Source of the DNA: Piliocolobus tephrosceles
Lineage: Eukaryota > Chordata > Mammalia > Primates > Cercopithecidae
DNA: 64,000 nucleotides
Direction: 5' to 3'
Assembly (NCBI RefSeq): GCF_002776525.5
Contig: NC_045441.1
Span: 133,196,726 to 133,260,725, forward strand
The translations under genes were made by a program, and so were the position numbers. This document shows positions 44,401 through 53,617 of this stretch, piece by piece; the first letter of the stretch is position 1; the number at the start of each line of letters is the position of its first letter. The notes below the pieces were generated by a model that was not told the DNA's origin, did no database searches, and saw nothing but the letters and a program-made list of their open reading frames with translations.

Positions 44401-47400
44401 AAGAGTGGGGAGCTGACAGCCTTGGAGTTCAGTGTTTCCCCAGGGCTGCGAAGGAAGCTGAACACACGTCCAGTCCACCTTCACCTCTTCAATGACTGTC
44501 TGCTGCTGTCTCGGCCCCGAGAGTCAGTGACTGGAGTGGCAGGCCAGGGCACAAGAGAGGAAGGGGATGAGGCAAGAGGGGGTCGGAAAGGGAGAGAGGC
44601 AGGTCATGTTCCTAGAAGAGCCCTTCTCAATGGCTTAACCCATAGAGCCCAGGTCGTAGCCTAGAGAAGAGAAAAACAAGCCCAAAGCAAAAAGAGGATC
44701 CCATCGAACTATGTCATGAGACCACATGGCAGGACATGTACTATGTTATAGACACAGCAAAACGTAGCAAATTAGCTTATCACATTCTCACATCAGTCTA
44801 TTTGTGGCTTTTTTGGACTGGCCTCAACCTACTATTCTAGAAATACTTAGCTAATTCCAGATCTTAAGTCTCTGGTCTTAAGGTTCTTGGGAAATGTATA
44901 TTAATTCTACCTCTTCACCTCTTTAAAGTGGTAACGTATCCATATGTGGTTTGCCAGACTAGTGACAAAGCCCCGAGGACCCTGGAGCTACCATCTTGGG
45001 AGCAAGTTAGGACCATCTTGTGGTTTTTGTGGGAATTTGCAGGCTGTAGATGCAGGGATTTCGAATCCAAGGTTATGAGGGTAGGTGAAGTATGGAAACT
45101 AGAATCAGGTTGAAAGGATTTGTATTTTGCAGGGGTAGCCGATTCCTGGTATTTGACCATGCTCCCTTCTCCTCCATTCGGGGGGAGAAGTGTGAAATGA
45201 AGCTACATGGACCTCACAAAAACCTGTTCCGACTCTTTCTGCGGCAGAACACTCAGGGCGCCCAGGCCGAGTTCCTCTTCAGCACGGAGACTCAGTGAGA
45301 CGGGGCTGGGCAGAGGAGTTGGGGATGGGGGAAGATGGGCAGCCTAGAAAAGAAGTGGCACCAACACAGAAAATGTGTCCAGAAAACAGCCACGGCCTCA
45401 TTTAACCCATCCTGGACTGGGGACCACCATAGAGAAATCCAAACGCCTAGAACTAATGGATAACTTGCAGGAGATTGCGGTGGGAAAGGGTACAAAGTCA
45501 CCACCAAGGCTTAGCATCTATTTTATACTCTTTACTCAAGAAGGACCAGGTCTGTGTGGTATCAGAAAGGAGAAGGACTGGTATGGAGTGAGCAAGGGAT
45601 TGGAATACTGATACCTGTGGGCACCTGCCTCCATGCCTGAGGCGGAAACCCTTCTATGCCCCAGCTGGTGCCCACAGATGTGAATAAAACAAGTGCCGGG
45701 TGACTTTTGCTTTCTGTGCTCCCATCTTCCAACCCAGTCCTCTGTTGACCAGAAATCCAGTGTTGAGAATGCTTATTTGCTCATGTTTTCAATAATAATA
45801 AAATAAAATACATTCACACAGACGTACATTTTTGAGAGTATTAATAGTATCTATAAAATCTGGAACACAGTGCCTGCAATAATGAACATATAAAAGCCTG
45901 TAGCTGTTATTGCTATTATAAAAGATATATGAATAGTCGTTTAAAAGTTTGACATATCTAAGTGTTTGAGGATCCCTATGTTGTAGACACTTTTTCAGTT
46001 TTGTCCCTTGGAAGATACTTCAGAGTGGGACCGACAACACCTGTTCTCATTTATTGAACAGAAGGACTAGTATAGGAGTTTGTGTGCAAAATAGCACATA
46101 AGTCAAATAATCAAATGCAGATGCGTGTTGTTGGGTTGCTGCTTTGAACAGTGCTCTGGAACAGTAGTAGTGTCTGTGCTCAGTTACCTAGGCACAACTG
46201 AGCGCAGAGGCAAAGAGAATGTAAAAACCTTCAAATGATTACAAACTTAGGCTTGGATTACACTGTGCAACAACAACAAAATAAAATCGACATATCTCCC
46301 TGATCTAATTATCATTATGAAACAATGTTCATCTCTGAGATATTTGGTTGGAGGGAGATAGGCAAGGGAGTATCAAGAATCATGCAAAATGGTGGAGGGA
46401 CTCTAAACTGAGATGGACACTTCGCTTAGCACAATTTCCAAAACAGAAAATCTATAGACTTTATGACTAACGGACTTTATGCCCCAACTTGGAAAATATG
46501 AGAAGCCATAAGGAGGAGAATTCTGGAAAGAAAAGAGGAAAAGCAAAGTGTGACAAGACACATTCACATATAGTTCAAGATTGTGTCATGTTTCCAACCA
46601 AAAGGAGTCCTGTATAGTTTTGTGGTAGAAGTCGTGGAACTAATAAGTCCTTCCCACAGTCTTTTGCCATCCCCATCCTTGGCCCTCCTCCTACACCCCC
46701 ACCGTTGACACTATGACCCTGCTTTGTTTTTTCAGAAGTGAAAAGCTTCGGTGGATCTCAGCCTTGGCCATGCCAAGAGAAGAGTTGGACCTCCTGGAGT
46801 GTTACGGTGAGTGAGGGTCTAAGAGGGAGAGAAAAGCAAGCAGGGTCAGATGCCACCTTTGGATACAGGGGTTTAAAGGCTGGGTGGGAACTCTAGGCTT
46901 CCATTTACTGATATTCTGTAAAATGTCAGAGTGGAAGATTGGCCTCTAGAGCTTAAATGCCTGAAACATATCACCTAAAACTGCTCGTCACCATGGCAGT
47001 CCCCCTTCCCTATACACACCCTTCCTTGGGCAATAGTTTGCTCTTTTTAAAAACATTTGTCCCCTTAAGTCTAAGCTGACATTACTTTGCCTTGAAGGTC
47101 TTGCGGGGGCAGGGGAAGAAAGCCTGACGGTGGTGGGAGGTGTGCAGGAGGATAGCACCCCAGATCTATCTTGACCACACCTCTCCTAAGAGGGTGACCT
47201 GAGGTCACCTACCCCAGGCTTCTGGGTGCCCATGGGGAGCCACAGGCGCACACACATTATGTATGTGTCTGCATTCACACCAAGACTGGACTTCTTATGC
47301 CTCTCATGCCAGCCCCACAGTTGTCCTCCAGCAAAGATTTCCTAATTTAAACACGGAGAATCTGATCTCAACACTGGACCTTTAGTGACTGAAAAGAACA

Positions 47401-49680
47401 AACAACTACAAGGAACCCTGGGAATGAAGTAGGAGAGCCGTGTAGTAACTGAGCTCTGCTGACTTGCTCTCTGTGTGCTCCGTCTGCTGGCTTCAGTTCC
47501 CAGTGGGTGAGGAGGGCAGGAGCACTCTTCCTCCTTCATTTTGACCTTGCGAATGGCCAATGGGGAGGATCTTGAGAAAGCACATAGTAATGCAGTATTC
47601 CGTTTGTTTTACAAGAGAATCAAGGCAGTGTGGTAACATAAAAGAGCCATAAACCCACATACCATGGAATACTGATAGGTGAAGCATTCTCTGAGGCTTG
47701 TTTTCTTGAGCTTCAGCTCTATGGACATGTCCCCTGGTTCTCAAAAACATAGAAATAGAGAAATCCTGAATGTCCTCAAGATTCATCTGATCAACCTTGA
47801 TCAGTAACCATCTTGATCACTGATAGATGAGGAAACTGAAGCTCCAGGGCACTCAGTCTCTTGCTTAGGTCAGACCTGGGACCCCACTGGTTCAGTCTTT
47901 CTTGGTTCCACATCTGGTACCTGGAAGAAAATGAAGAATAAGACACAGATGCAGATTTTGTACTCCAGTTGGAGAGGCAAAACACATCCATGTAGCAGTT
48001 AGATAAGGGATAAATGCCTTGGCATGAACAAGCAGTCTTAAGAGTGCAGAACCCATTGAAGATTAGAGTCAGGGAGGGTTTCAGAGGGAAGATGGGTCAT
48101 TAGCTGGATCTCAGGTATTCGAGATGAGGAACTAAAGGTGGTCACGATGTATTTCTCAACCCGTCTCCTCTGGAGAAGTGGAATTTTGGGTCCATTTCAT
48201 TTCTGGTATGTCTATTTCTTTATTAACCATTTTCAAATTTCCTCTTTTGTCTGTGACTTTCAACAGCCCAAACCTGTCTCTATCTCAAGTCCTCCCACGC
48301 CACCCCACTCCAAGTCCTGTCTGTGTTCCAATCCCCCTGCGTCTCCTAACCTTTCTTCACACTCTTCTCTTCCAAAGACTCCCCCCAGGTACAGTGCCTT
48401 CGAGCCTACAAGCCCCGAGAGAACGACGAGTTGGCACTGGAGAAAGCCGACGTGGTGATGGTGATTCAGCAGAGCAGTGATGGTAAGCGGGAGGATGTGT
48501 GAGCAGCAGGCCAGGCACTGCAGGCAGGGCAGCGCTGGAAATGTGTTCACTTCCTGCAGCTGCCGTAACGAAGTACCATGGACTGGGTGGCTTATGGCAA
48601 CAGAAATGCAGTCTTTCACAGTTCTGGAGGCAAGAAGTTCCAAATCAAGGTGTGGGCAGAGCCATGCGCCTTTTGAAACCTCTAGGGAGGATCCTTCCAT
48701 ACCTTTTCCGGTCTGGTTGCCCCAGCTGTTCCTTGGCTTGTGACAGGATCCCTCCAATCTCTGCCTCTGTCTTCCTGTGGCTGGCTGCCTCCCTGTGTCC
48801 AAGTTCTCCTCCTTTATTTTTTTATTTTATGTATTATTATTTTTTTTTTATTTTTATTTTTTTAGGCAGAGTCTTGCTCTGTTGCCCAGGCTGGAGTGCA
48901 GTGGCGCAATCTCGGCTCACTGCAACCTCTGCCTCCTGGGTTCAAGTGTTTCTCCTGCCTCAGTCTCCCAAGTAGCTGCGTAAGCCACCACACCTGGCTA
49001 ATTTTTGTGTTTTTAGTAGAGATGGGGTTTCACCATATTGGTCAGGCTGGTCTTGAACTCCTAACCTCAAGCAATCCACCCCCCTCGGCCTCCCGAAGTG
49101 CTGGAATTACAGGCGTGAGCTACCACGCCTAACCCAAGTTTTCCTGCTTTATATAGACACCACTTATACTGGATTAATAGCCACCTTACTCCAGTATGAC
49201 CTCATCTTAACTTTATTAATTATATTTGTGACAACCTCATTCCCCATAAGGTCACATTTTGAGGTACGGAGGATTAGAACATCAACATAAATGTTGGGAG
49301 GGACATGATTGCAACCATAACAGTGGTGAAGGCTCAGGAGTGGACAGCTGTAGACTTGGCCACAGCCAGGGCCGCCATGTTAGGACACTTGGAGGCTGGG
49401 TTTATGCTGGAGGATCCCCAGTTCACTCAGCCTGAGGATTCAGAAAAGTCTCCAGGAAGGTGATCCAGGGAAGCAAGAGAGCCTTTCCCAGGTAATTCTT
49501 CCCACTCACCCTGTGCCCACAGGCTGGCTGGAGGGCGTGAGGCTCTCAGACGGGGAGCGAGGCTGGTTTCCTGTGCAACAGGTGGAGTTTATTTCCAACC
49601 CAGAAGTCCGTGCGCGGAACCTGAAGGAAGCTCATCGAGTCAAGACTGCCAAACTACAGCTGGTGGAACAGCAAGCCTAA
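32330..49680 (+). CDS. ARHGEF5: ARHGEF5 (TIM), Rho guanine nucleotide exchange factor 5, full CDS in 14 coding exons
   Basis: Exchanges GDP for GTP on Rho-family GTPases and links Src/PI3K signalling to actin and podosome remodelling (family knowledge). The joined exons (listed separately) give 4794 nt: 1597 codons plus TAA. Visible in order: acidic Glu-rich disordered region (about 140-420); proline-rich region with SH3-ligand motifs at R789-P795, K811-P817, R837-P843 and P852-K857; autoinhibitory helix around Y1097/Y1100; DH domain about 1174-1358, with its most conserved helix at 1306-1325; PH domain about 1390-1502 with the C-terminal helix Trp at 1493; SH3 domain about 1514-1572 (W1547, WFP at 1560-1562). 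All 13 coding introns are GT-AG with matching phases and no frame breaks. The start Met follows a clean acceptor by 12 nt; its context has G at +4 but C at -3. The primate paralogue ARHGEF35 carries only exon 2-like N-terminal sequence, but continuation into DH-PH-SH3 makes this ARHGEF5 itself. Confidence 0.97.
36014..36071 (+). CDS. ARHGEF5: ARHGEF5 exon 3
   Basis: 58-nt exon between acceptor TTTTAG/ATTC and donor TTCG/GTGAGT. It starts after 1 nt of codon 1052 and ends after 2 nt of codon 1071. It encodes a short linker (Asp-Ser-Arg-Gly-Pro-Ala...). It was too short to stand out as an open frame and was found by matching phases to its neighbours. Confidence 0.93.
36497..36561 (+). CDS. ARHGEF5: ARHGEF5 exon 4, containing the short-TIM start Met1079
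   Basis: 65-nt exon, acceptor CCACAG/GGAG, donor TCCT/GTGAGT. It encodes residues 1071-1093 (REKKPKEVMGGF...), including Met1079 at 36,519-36,521. A protein beginning there would have 519 residues, the size known for the originally described TIM oncoprotein (established knowledge). Confidence 0.94.
36752..37005 (+). CDS. ARHGEF5: ARHGEF5 exon 5 (autoinhibitory helix)
   Basis: 254-nt exon, acceptor CCTGCAG/CCCAG, donor CAAGAG/GTACTG, ending in phase 0 after codon 1177. It encodes residues 1093-1177. The segment QLLYQEYSDVV (about 1094-1104) matches the helix that blocks the DH active site in the TIM/NGEF/WGEF group; Src-family phosphorylation of Y1097 and Y1100 (Y19 and Y22 of short TIM) relieves the block (established knowledge). 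The rest is a Ser/Pro/Arg linker leading into the DH domain. Confidence 0.95.
37722..38027 (-). mobile_element. Alu (J-like), antisense, in intron 5
   Basis: Poly-T at 37,722-37,732, GAGACAGGATCTTGCTCTGTC to CCACTGAGCCCAGCC. Confidence 0.92.
38040..38970. mobile_element. Three MIR relics in intron 5
   Basis: 38,060-38,190 sense ('gacctttctaagcctcggtttcctcatttgtaaaactgag', 'gcctggtacacagtaatttctcaa'). 38,205-38,400 sense ('cacttgcaaattgaggataataatgcctacctttcagggttgctg'). 38,750-38,970 antisense ('gagattcagagaggttaaatgaactacccaaagtcag'). Confidence 0.75.
39200..40070. mobile_element. L2-like sequence split by an Alu, intron 5
   Basis: 39,215-39,560 and 39,895-40,010 carry L2 3' phrases ('ctcctatgtaaggcctattttcattgtccc', 'cttaaggcctcctggactgctacaac'). 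The Alu at 39,587-39,882 interrupts it. Confidence 0.45.
39587..39882 (+). mobile_element. Alu (S-like), in intron 5
   Basis: GGCTGGGCGCAACAGCTCAC to 'gactccatctcaaaaaataataat'. Confidence 0.93.
40083..40364 (-). mobile_element. Alu (S/J-like), antisense, in intron 5
   Basis: GAGACAGGGTCTCACTCTGTC to CCACTGCGCCCAG. Its T tail is nearly lost. Confidence 0.92.
40375..40540. mobile_element. L1 3' UTR-like fragment, intron 5
   Basis: 'ttattgtgtatattcaagatatacaacatgatgttatgggatacatataaatag' and 'gcaaattaacatattcatc' match the 3' UTR of older L1 subfamilies. Confidence 0.6.
40771..40931 (+). CDS. ARHGEF5: ARHGEF5 exon 6 (start of DH domain)
   Basis: 161-nt exon, acceptor CTCCTAG/GTCAAA, donor GCCAC/GTGAGA. 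It encodes residues 1178-1231 and begins with VKFELIVSEASYLRSL, the first conserved DH helix (CR1) that contacts the GTPase switch regions. It is separated from exon 5 by a 3.8-kb repeat-filled intron. Confidence 0.95.
41491..41643 (+). CDS. ARHGEF5: ARHGEF5 exon 7 (DH domain)
   Basis: 153-nt exon, acceptor GTACAG/GTTCC, donor CTGAT/GTGAGA, phase 2 at both ends. It encodes residues 1231-1282 (FLSDLEENFETNIFSFQV...), the middle DH helices. Confidence 0.95.
41911..42040 (+). CDS. ARHGEF5: ARHGEF5 exon 8 (DH domain, most conserved helix)
   Basis: 130-nt exon, acceptor CATGCAG/GAATAG, donor CTCCAG/GTAGGG, ending in phase 0. It encodes residues 1282-1325 and ends in LKSFLILPFQRITRLKLLLQ (1306-1325), the classic CR3 signature of Dbl exchange factors. 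Confidence 0.96.
42295..42369 (+). CDS. ARHGEF5: ARHGEF5 exon 9 (DH domain)
   Basis: 75-nt exon, exactly 25 codons, acceptor TCAATAG/AACATT, donor GAGCAG/GTAGGC. It encodes residues 1326-1350 (NILKRTQPGSSEEAEATKAH...). Phase 0 at both ends means skipping it would keep the frame but delete part of the DH helix bundle. Confidence 0.95.
42812..42901 (+). CDS. ARHGEF5: ARHGEF5 exon 10 (end of DH, DH-PH linker)
   Basis: 90-nt exon, 30 codons, acceptor CCCCTAG/CTGATC, donor TGCAAA/GTGAGT. It encodes residues 1351-1380, the last DH helix and the linker to the PH domain. Phase 0 at both ends. Confidence 0.95.
43060..43340 (+). mobile_element. L1M-like 3' fragment, intron 10
   Basis: 'ctccaagacatattgctaagtgaaaag', 'gtgtgtattatatcacctttggtataaaag', 'ggaatagtggttacctgaggacaagggggtg' and 'tgttttggtgcttgagtcat' follow old L1 3' ORF2/UTR order. 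Confidence 0.7.
43451..43772 (-). mobile_element. Alu (S-like), antisense, in intron 10
   Basis: Interrupted poly-T (43,451-43,491), GACAGAGTCTCAGTCTGTCGC to CCACCACGCCCGTGG. Confidence 0.93.
44365..44522 (+). CDS. ARHGEF5: ARHGEF5 exon 11 (PH domain, N-terminal half)
   Basis: 158-nt exon, acceptor CCCGTAG/ATATTC, donor CGAGA/GTCAGT. It encodes residues 1381-1433, including WLVKSGELTALEFS and VHLHLFNDCLLLSRP, the first strands of the PH domain. The donor GTCAGT is the least consensus-like of the set, but it is the only nearby one that restores Glu-Gly-Ser with exon 12. Confidence 0.94.
45133..45294 (+). CDS. ARHGEF5: ARHGEF5 exon 12 (PH domain)
   Basis: 162-nt exon, acceptor TTTGCAG/GGGTAG, donor CTCA/GTGAGA, phase 2 at both ends. 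It encodes residues 1433-1487 (SRFLVFDHAPFSSIRGE..., then KNLFRLFLRQN). Reading through the donor converts the split codon to CAG followed at once by TGA (45,296-45,298). Confidence 0.95.
45683..45688 (+). terminator. ARHGEF5: Possible intronic polyadenylation signal in ARHGEF5 intron 12
   Basis: AATAAA followed within 25-40 nt by a T/GT-rich stretch (TTTTGCTTTCTGTG), about 390 nt after the exon 12 donor. With the in-frame TGA directly after that donor, it could define a transcript ending in intron 12. This is sequence potential only. Confidence 0.35.
46736..46806 (+). CDS. ARHGEF5: ARHGEF5 exon 13 (PH C-terminal helix)
   Basis: 71-nt exon, acceptor TTTTCAG/AAGTG, donor TACG/GTGAGT. It encodes residues 1487-1511 (SEKLRWISALAMPREELDLL), including Trp1493, the conserved tryptophan of PH C-terminal helices. 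Confidence 0.95.
46807..48377 (+). other. ARHGEF5: Intron 13 of ARHGEF5
   Basis: 1.57 kb, Alu-free. 47,800-47,920 resembles an antisense MIR ('gatgaggaaactgaagctccagggcactcag'). The short frames on both strands are not supported. Confidence 0.5.
48378..48482 (+). CDS. ARHGEF5: ARHGEF5 exon 14 (SH3 domain, first half)
   Basis: 105-nt exon, acceptor TCCAAAG/ACTCC, donor GATG/GTAAGC, phase 1 at both ends. It encodes residues 1511-1546. The usual ALYDY-like opening strand of SH3 domains is represented by LRAYKPRENDELALEKADVV (1518-1537). Confidence 0.95.
48548..49325 (-). mobile_element. MLT1-type MaLR LTR, antisense, split by an Alu (intron 14)
   Basis: Left part 48,548-48,815: 'cagctgccgtaacgaagtaccatggactgggtggcttatgg', 'cacagttctggaggcaagaag'. 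Right part 49,135-49,325: 'gacctcatcttaactttattaatta', 'ggtcacattttgaggtacggaggattag', 'catcaacataaatgttgggagggacatgattg'. The two halves match the antisense MLT1 LTR layout. Confidence 0.7.
48816..49134 (-). mobile_element. Alu (S-like), antisense, nested in the MLT1 LTR
   Basis: T-rich tail (48,816-48,865), GGCAGAGTCTTGCTCTGTTGC to 'ctaccacgcctaaccc', with a small deletion near 48,980. It must be younger than the LTR it splits. Confidence 0.93.
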
Positions 49681-50265
49681 GTCTTCTCTGAGAGGACTTT
49701 CCTGAGCTGAAGAACAAGCTGCTCGTGGCAAGGGCTGGCCCCAGAACCCTGCAAGAGAGGCCTTCTGTGGACAGAGAATTAGGCCTTCTCAAAGCTCAAG
49801 GACAAAATCCAGCTAACCCGGTCCCTCAGCCCAGGCCTCCTTTTGTGCTTTGTGCTTGGTGGAGGGATTTCGAGGGACTTTGCACTGGACGCTGGGAACC
49901 TTTTATCATTAAAAAAAAAACAAAAACAAAAGGGACCATTGGGGCCTGAGCCAAGGAACTTTCCTTTTACTGCGTTACAGTGCTTAAACGTTCTCCGCCT
50001 CCAGGGTGCAGATTCAGAGCTGGCCAGAGTTTCGCTGATGGCCGTATGTTAAACAGAATCTGACCTCAGTCTCCTGGAGGGAGATGTTTAAGAGGGGTTA
50101 ACACATCAGATGGGAGGGTCAGCCCAGTGACCTCTAAGTATCTTCCAACCTAGAAGTTCTCCATAATTATGGTGCGAGGTCAGTGTGTCTCTGAGATCTA
50201 TGTCTATTGGTGGCAATGTGAGGGTAATACTCTCACTCTAATAAACTTGGCACTTCTCCGAGTAT
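49523..50265 (+). CDS. ARHGEF5: ARHGEF5 exon 15: SH3 second half, stop codon and 3' UTR
   Basis: Acceptor GCCCACAG/GCTGG. The coding part, 49,523-49,680, encodes residues 1546-1597 (DGWLEG..., GERGWFPVQQVEFI) and ends at TAA 49,678-49,680. W1547 and W1560-P1562 are the ligand-groove residues of the SH3 domain, which is known to bind proline-rich sequence and restrain the DH-PH unit. About 585 nt of 3' UTR follow. The cleavage site is placed roughly 20 nt after the AATAAA. Confidence 0.93.
50240..50245 (+). terminator. ARHGEF5: Polyadenylation signal AATAAA of ARHGEF5
   Basis: Canonical hexamer in CTAATAAACTTGG, 560 nt after the stop codon. A weaker ATTAAA at 49,908-49,913 lies just before an A-rich run and could serve a shorter 3' UTR, or cause internal priming in oligo-dT libraries. 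Confidence 0.75.
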
Positions 50266-51142
50266 TTTCTTCTCAAACTCCTCAGCACTGAAAAAAGTTC
50301 CAAACGTGGAATCCCAAGAGTTCCAGCCTGTTGGATTTAGGCGTCATAAAAGACTAAGGTGGTGCGTAGGTGACGGCAGTTCCTGATTTCTGCTGCTTTC
50401 TGACCCCTGAGAGTTTGGACAGCTTTTCTGCTTGTTACAGCTTCAGAGGTTGTAGAAAAAGTTAGACCGGTGATGAAAACCTCATCTTTGCTGCACTCAT
50501 AAGGTATAGGTATAGGATGATTTGGGTGGACTGGGCAAATCCAACTCGGACCATCCGTGATTTTATATTCTGACCTGAATTACTGTGAACATATCTTCTC
50601 AGCTGCTTTAGCTTTCTTCTTTGTGAAAGGCAGGATGGAAAGAGGCCTGGGATCCAAGTCACAAGACCCAAACTGCAGGCCCCATGCCGCCACAGTGCAA
50701 CCCTTCTGTGTCTCTGTGCCCTTAAATGTAAAACATGGGCTTGAACCAAGTAACGTCCAGAGCCCTACTTAACTCTAACAAATGTGTTATTCTCTAGTTT
50801 CTTTCAGGTTGCCTGTCTCGGTTGAAGAATATGACTGAATTTTGTTCTCATTAGTGTCCTTGTATAACAATACCATAGTTATCTTTTATGCCATCTTTTC
50901 ATCTGTAATAGTCCTTCCTTTGACACTCTACTACTCTGTTTCATGTTTAGGAGGCTCAGAAGTAGAATTGCATTGCAGCTTTGTACAAAGGTAAGAATGA
51001 TGCTATAAAGTTTGTCCTAGGCCCACTTAACAATGATGTGACATAATTGTCATCCTTTTAATAACATACTATGTTTTCAGTGTATCCTAACATATGTTAG
51101 CTTCCTTAATTTTTTATTTTTTTAATGTCTTAAGTTTAATTA
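50266..51142. other. Downstream intergenic, no gene seen
   Basis: Sequence after the ARHGEF5 polyadenylation site. 50,690-50,770 looks like a sense MIR end ('tgtctctgtgcccttaaatgtaaaacatgggc'). Otherwise unassigned. Confidence 0.45.
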
Positions 51143-51271
51143 ATTAATTTTTTATAGAGACAGGATCTTGCTATGCTGCCCAGGCTGGTCTCAAACTCCT
51201 GGCCTTAAGCAATTATCCTGCCTTGGCCTACCAAAGTACTGGAATTACAGGTGTGAGCCACTGTGTTTGGC
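51143..51271 (-). mobile_element. Alu fragment, antisense
   Basis: 'tttttatagagacaggatcttgctatgctg' to CCACTGTGTTTGGCC. About 130 nt, right-arm part. Confidence 0.85.
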
Positions 51272-51327
51272 CAGTTTACTTAATATTGAAAAAAATTATC
51301 ACTGTAGTCATTAAGATGTGGGCTAGG

Positions 51328-51628
51328 CTGGGTGCAGTGGCTCACGACTGTAACCCTAGCACTTTGGAGGCCAAAGCGGGCAGATCACCTGAGGGCAGGA
51401 GTTGGAGACCAGTGTAGCCAACATGGTGAAACCCCGTCTCTAGTAAAAATACAAAAATTAGCCGGGCATGGTGGCGTGTTCCGGTAATCCCAGCTACCTA
51501 GGAGGCTGAGGCAGGAGAATTGCTGGAACCCGGGAGGCAGAGGCTGCACTGAGCCAAAATCGTCCCACTGCACTCCAGCCTGGGCAACATAGTGAGACTC
51601 CATGTCAGAAAAAAAAAAAAAAAAAAAG
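51328..51628 (+). mobile_element. Alu (S-like)
   Basis: GGCTGGGTGCAGTGGCTCACG to 'gactccatgtcagaaaa' plus an A tail of about 19 nt. Confidence 0.93.
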
Positions 51629-52920
51629 ATGTGGGCTAATATTATTTTATCATAAGCAAGATGACATTGCAAAAATATCAAAAATTGGATGGTTTTAGAG
51701 AAGTTCAATTGAGGTTTTTCACTCTTTTCAAAAAGCCAGATTTTTAAAGTAGATAATATATATTATTTGTATGTGCTATAATTTGCACATACTAACATAT
51801 AAAATAATAATTGATTCATATTGATTGCAATAACATTAATTATAATCCAAACTATTTGTGTACACCAGTATTTGAATACTGGCCCTATGGCTCAAACAGT
51901 TCCATATCCAGCCCTATATTATTTTCAAGGCAAATTCTCCATTATTTTCTCAGAGAGATACAATATCAGCTTCTGAATGCAAATAATTTTTTGAGTTGCA
52001 TGACTGCTTCTTTGCTTGAAGTTGTTAAGGCTTTCTCTTCCCTTTGAACATAAGTCTGTAAGACTTCTAAAACCATTTTTTAGATTTTTAATATGTATTC
52101 ATTTAATTGGGTTATGCTCACCTAATCTGGGATATTAGAAAGCATTAGGCTTTACCTGTCTTTTAAGTCCTTGGTTAAAAAAAGAAAAAGAGAAATTTCG
52201 ACATGAGTAATGTCTCTTCAGTTGAATTACTAACTATGCTTTAGGTTTGGAAAAATTTAATATAGGTTCACTGACTGTCCCATCCGTCTTCAAATTTCCA
52301 GAATTGAACTCAACCTCTTCAGTGATTACTGGCACCATGACATGGCCATTTCTTAAAAGAGATTATGAAAACAGTCATCAACCAAGACTTTTTGGACAGA
52401 ACTGCATTTGAAGCATGTATGAATATACAGTATTTTGTTGCTTTCTTAAGCAAAACAATGCATTGAGTAGTGTCTTCAGGAGACTCAAAAATAGTTCTAT
52501 TCATAGAAACTTTTCTGAATTGTAATATGCTTGGAGCTGAAAATCATATAGGCGTGTGCTCAGTTATTTTACGTGTGCACTTGACCACATTGGACTTCCA
52601 TCATTTTTGCCTAAGCACACAGCTTAGAAAGCTACTTTTTAAAGTTTATTTTTACTACCAACTTGTACTTAAAGTTAACTATGACCTTTAGCTTTTAACT
52701 CTGCACTACTTGCTCTGTTTTGGCCATTTATAGTGATTTTAATAAGATCAGCCTACAAGTATCTGGAAGGCACACAGTTTAATATGTGTTTATTTTCCCT
52801 AATTTTGTTTTTTGTCTCAAATAACTTTTATATCCATGACAGATAAAATGAATCTGATTTCTATGACTGATTTTGTTTGAATTTAACCTTTAGGATAGAA
52901 GTGGTTAAAAAGTCTTTTAA
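51629..52920. other. Intergenic, AT-rich, unassigned
   Basis: About 1.3 kb with low GC content. I recognise no repeat family, gene or RNA in it; it could be very old LINE sequence. Confidence 0.4.
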
Positions 52921-53219
52921 GGTCAGGTGCGGTGACTCACGCCTGTGATCCCAGCTCCCAGCATTTTAGGAGGCTGAGGCAGGCGGATCATGAGGTCAGG
53001 AGATCAAGACCATCCTGGCTAACACAGTGAAACCCTGTCTCTACTGAAAGTACAAAAAATTAGCCAGGCATGGTGGCGGGCACCTGTAATGGCTACTCGG
53101 GAGGCTGAGGCAGGAGAATGGCGTGAACTCAGAAGGCAGAGCTTGCAGTGAGCACCCCTGCACTCCAGTCTGGGCGACAGTGTGAGACTCTGTCCCCCCC
53201 AAAACAACAACAACAACAA
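52921..53219 (+). mobile_element. Alu (Y/S-like)
   Basis: GGTCAGGTGCGGTGACTCACG to 'gactctgtcccccccaaaacaacaacaac'. Small deletions at 53,090 and 53,152. Confidence 0.92.
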
Positions 53220-53330
53220 AATGTCTTTTAAAACCCAGATTACATTTGCTGGTTCCCCTTCCTTTGCACATATTTACCCCCTTAAATAAATAAACTTGAT
53301 TATCTTAGGGACCCCATGTTGATCTATTCT

Positions 53331-53617
53331 TCCCCCGCTCTGTCTTGCTCTGTCACCCAAGCCAGAGTGCAGTGGAGCGATCTCGGCTCACTGCAACCTC
53401 CATCCCCCGGGTTCAAGCAATTCTCCTGCCTCAGCCTCCCCAGTGGCTGGGATTACAGGCGCATGCTACTGGTAGTGCCTGGCTAATTTTTGTATTTTTA
53501 GTAGAGACGGGGTTTCACCGTCTTGGCCTGGCTGGTCTCGAACTCCTGACCTCATGATCCACCCACCTCGGCCTTCCAAGGTGCTGGGATTACAGGCGTG
53601 AGTCACTGCGCCCAGCC
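53331..53617 (-). mobile_element. Alu (S/Y-like), antisense, tail lost
   Basis: 'gctctgtcttgctctgtcaccc' to CACTGCGCCCAGCC. No poly-T at its left end. Confidence 0.92.

Larger units (their letters stand above)
44523..46735 (+). other. ARHGEF5: Introns 11 and 12 with exon 12 between; no Alu
   Basis: Intron 11 is 44,523-45,132 and intron 12 is 45,295-46,735. I recognise no interspersed repeat. Intron 12 has the AATAAA noted separately, and a second A-rich hexamer cluster at 45,792-45,808. Confidence 0.55.
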
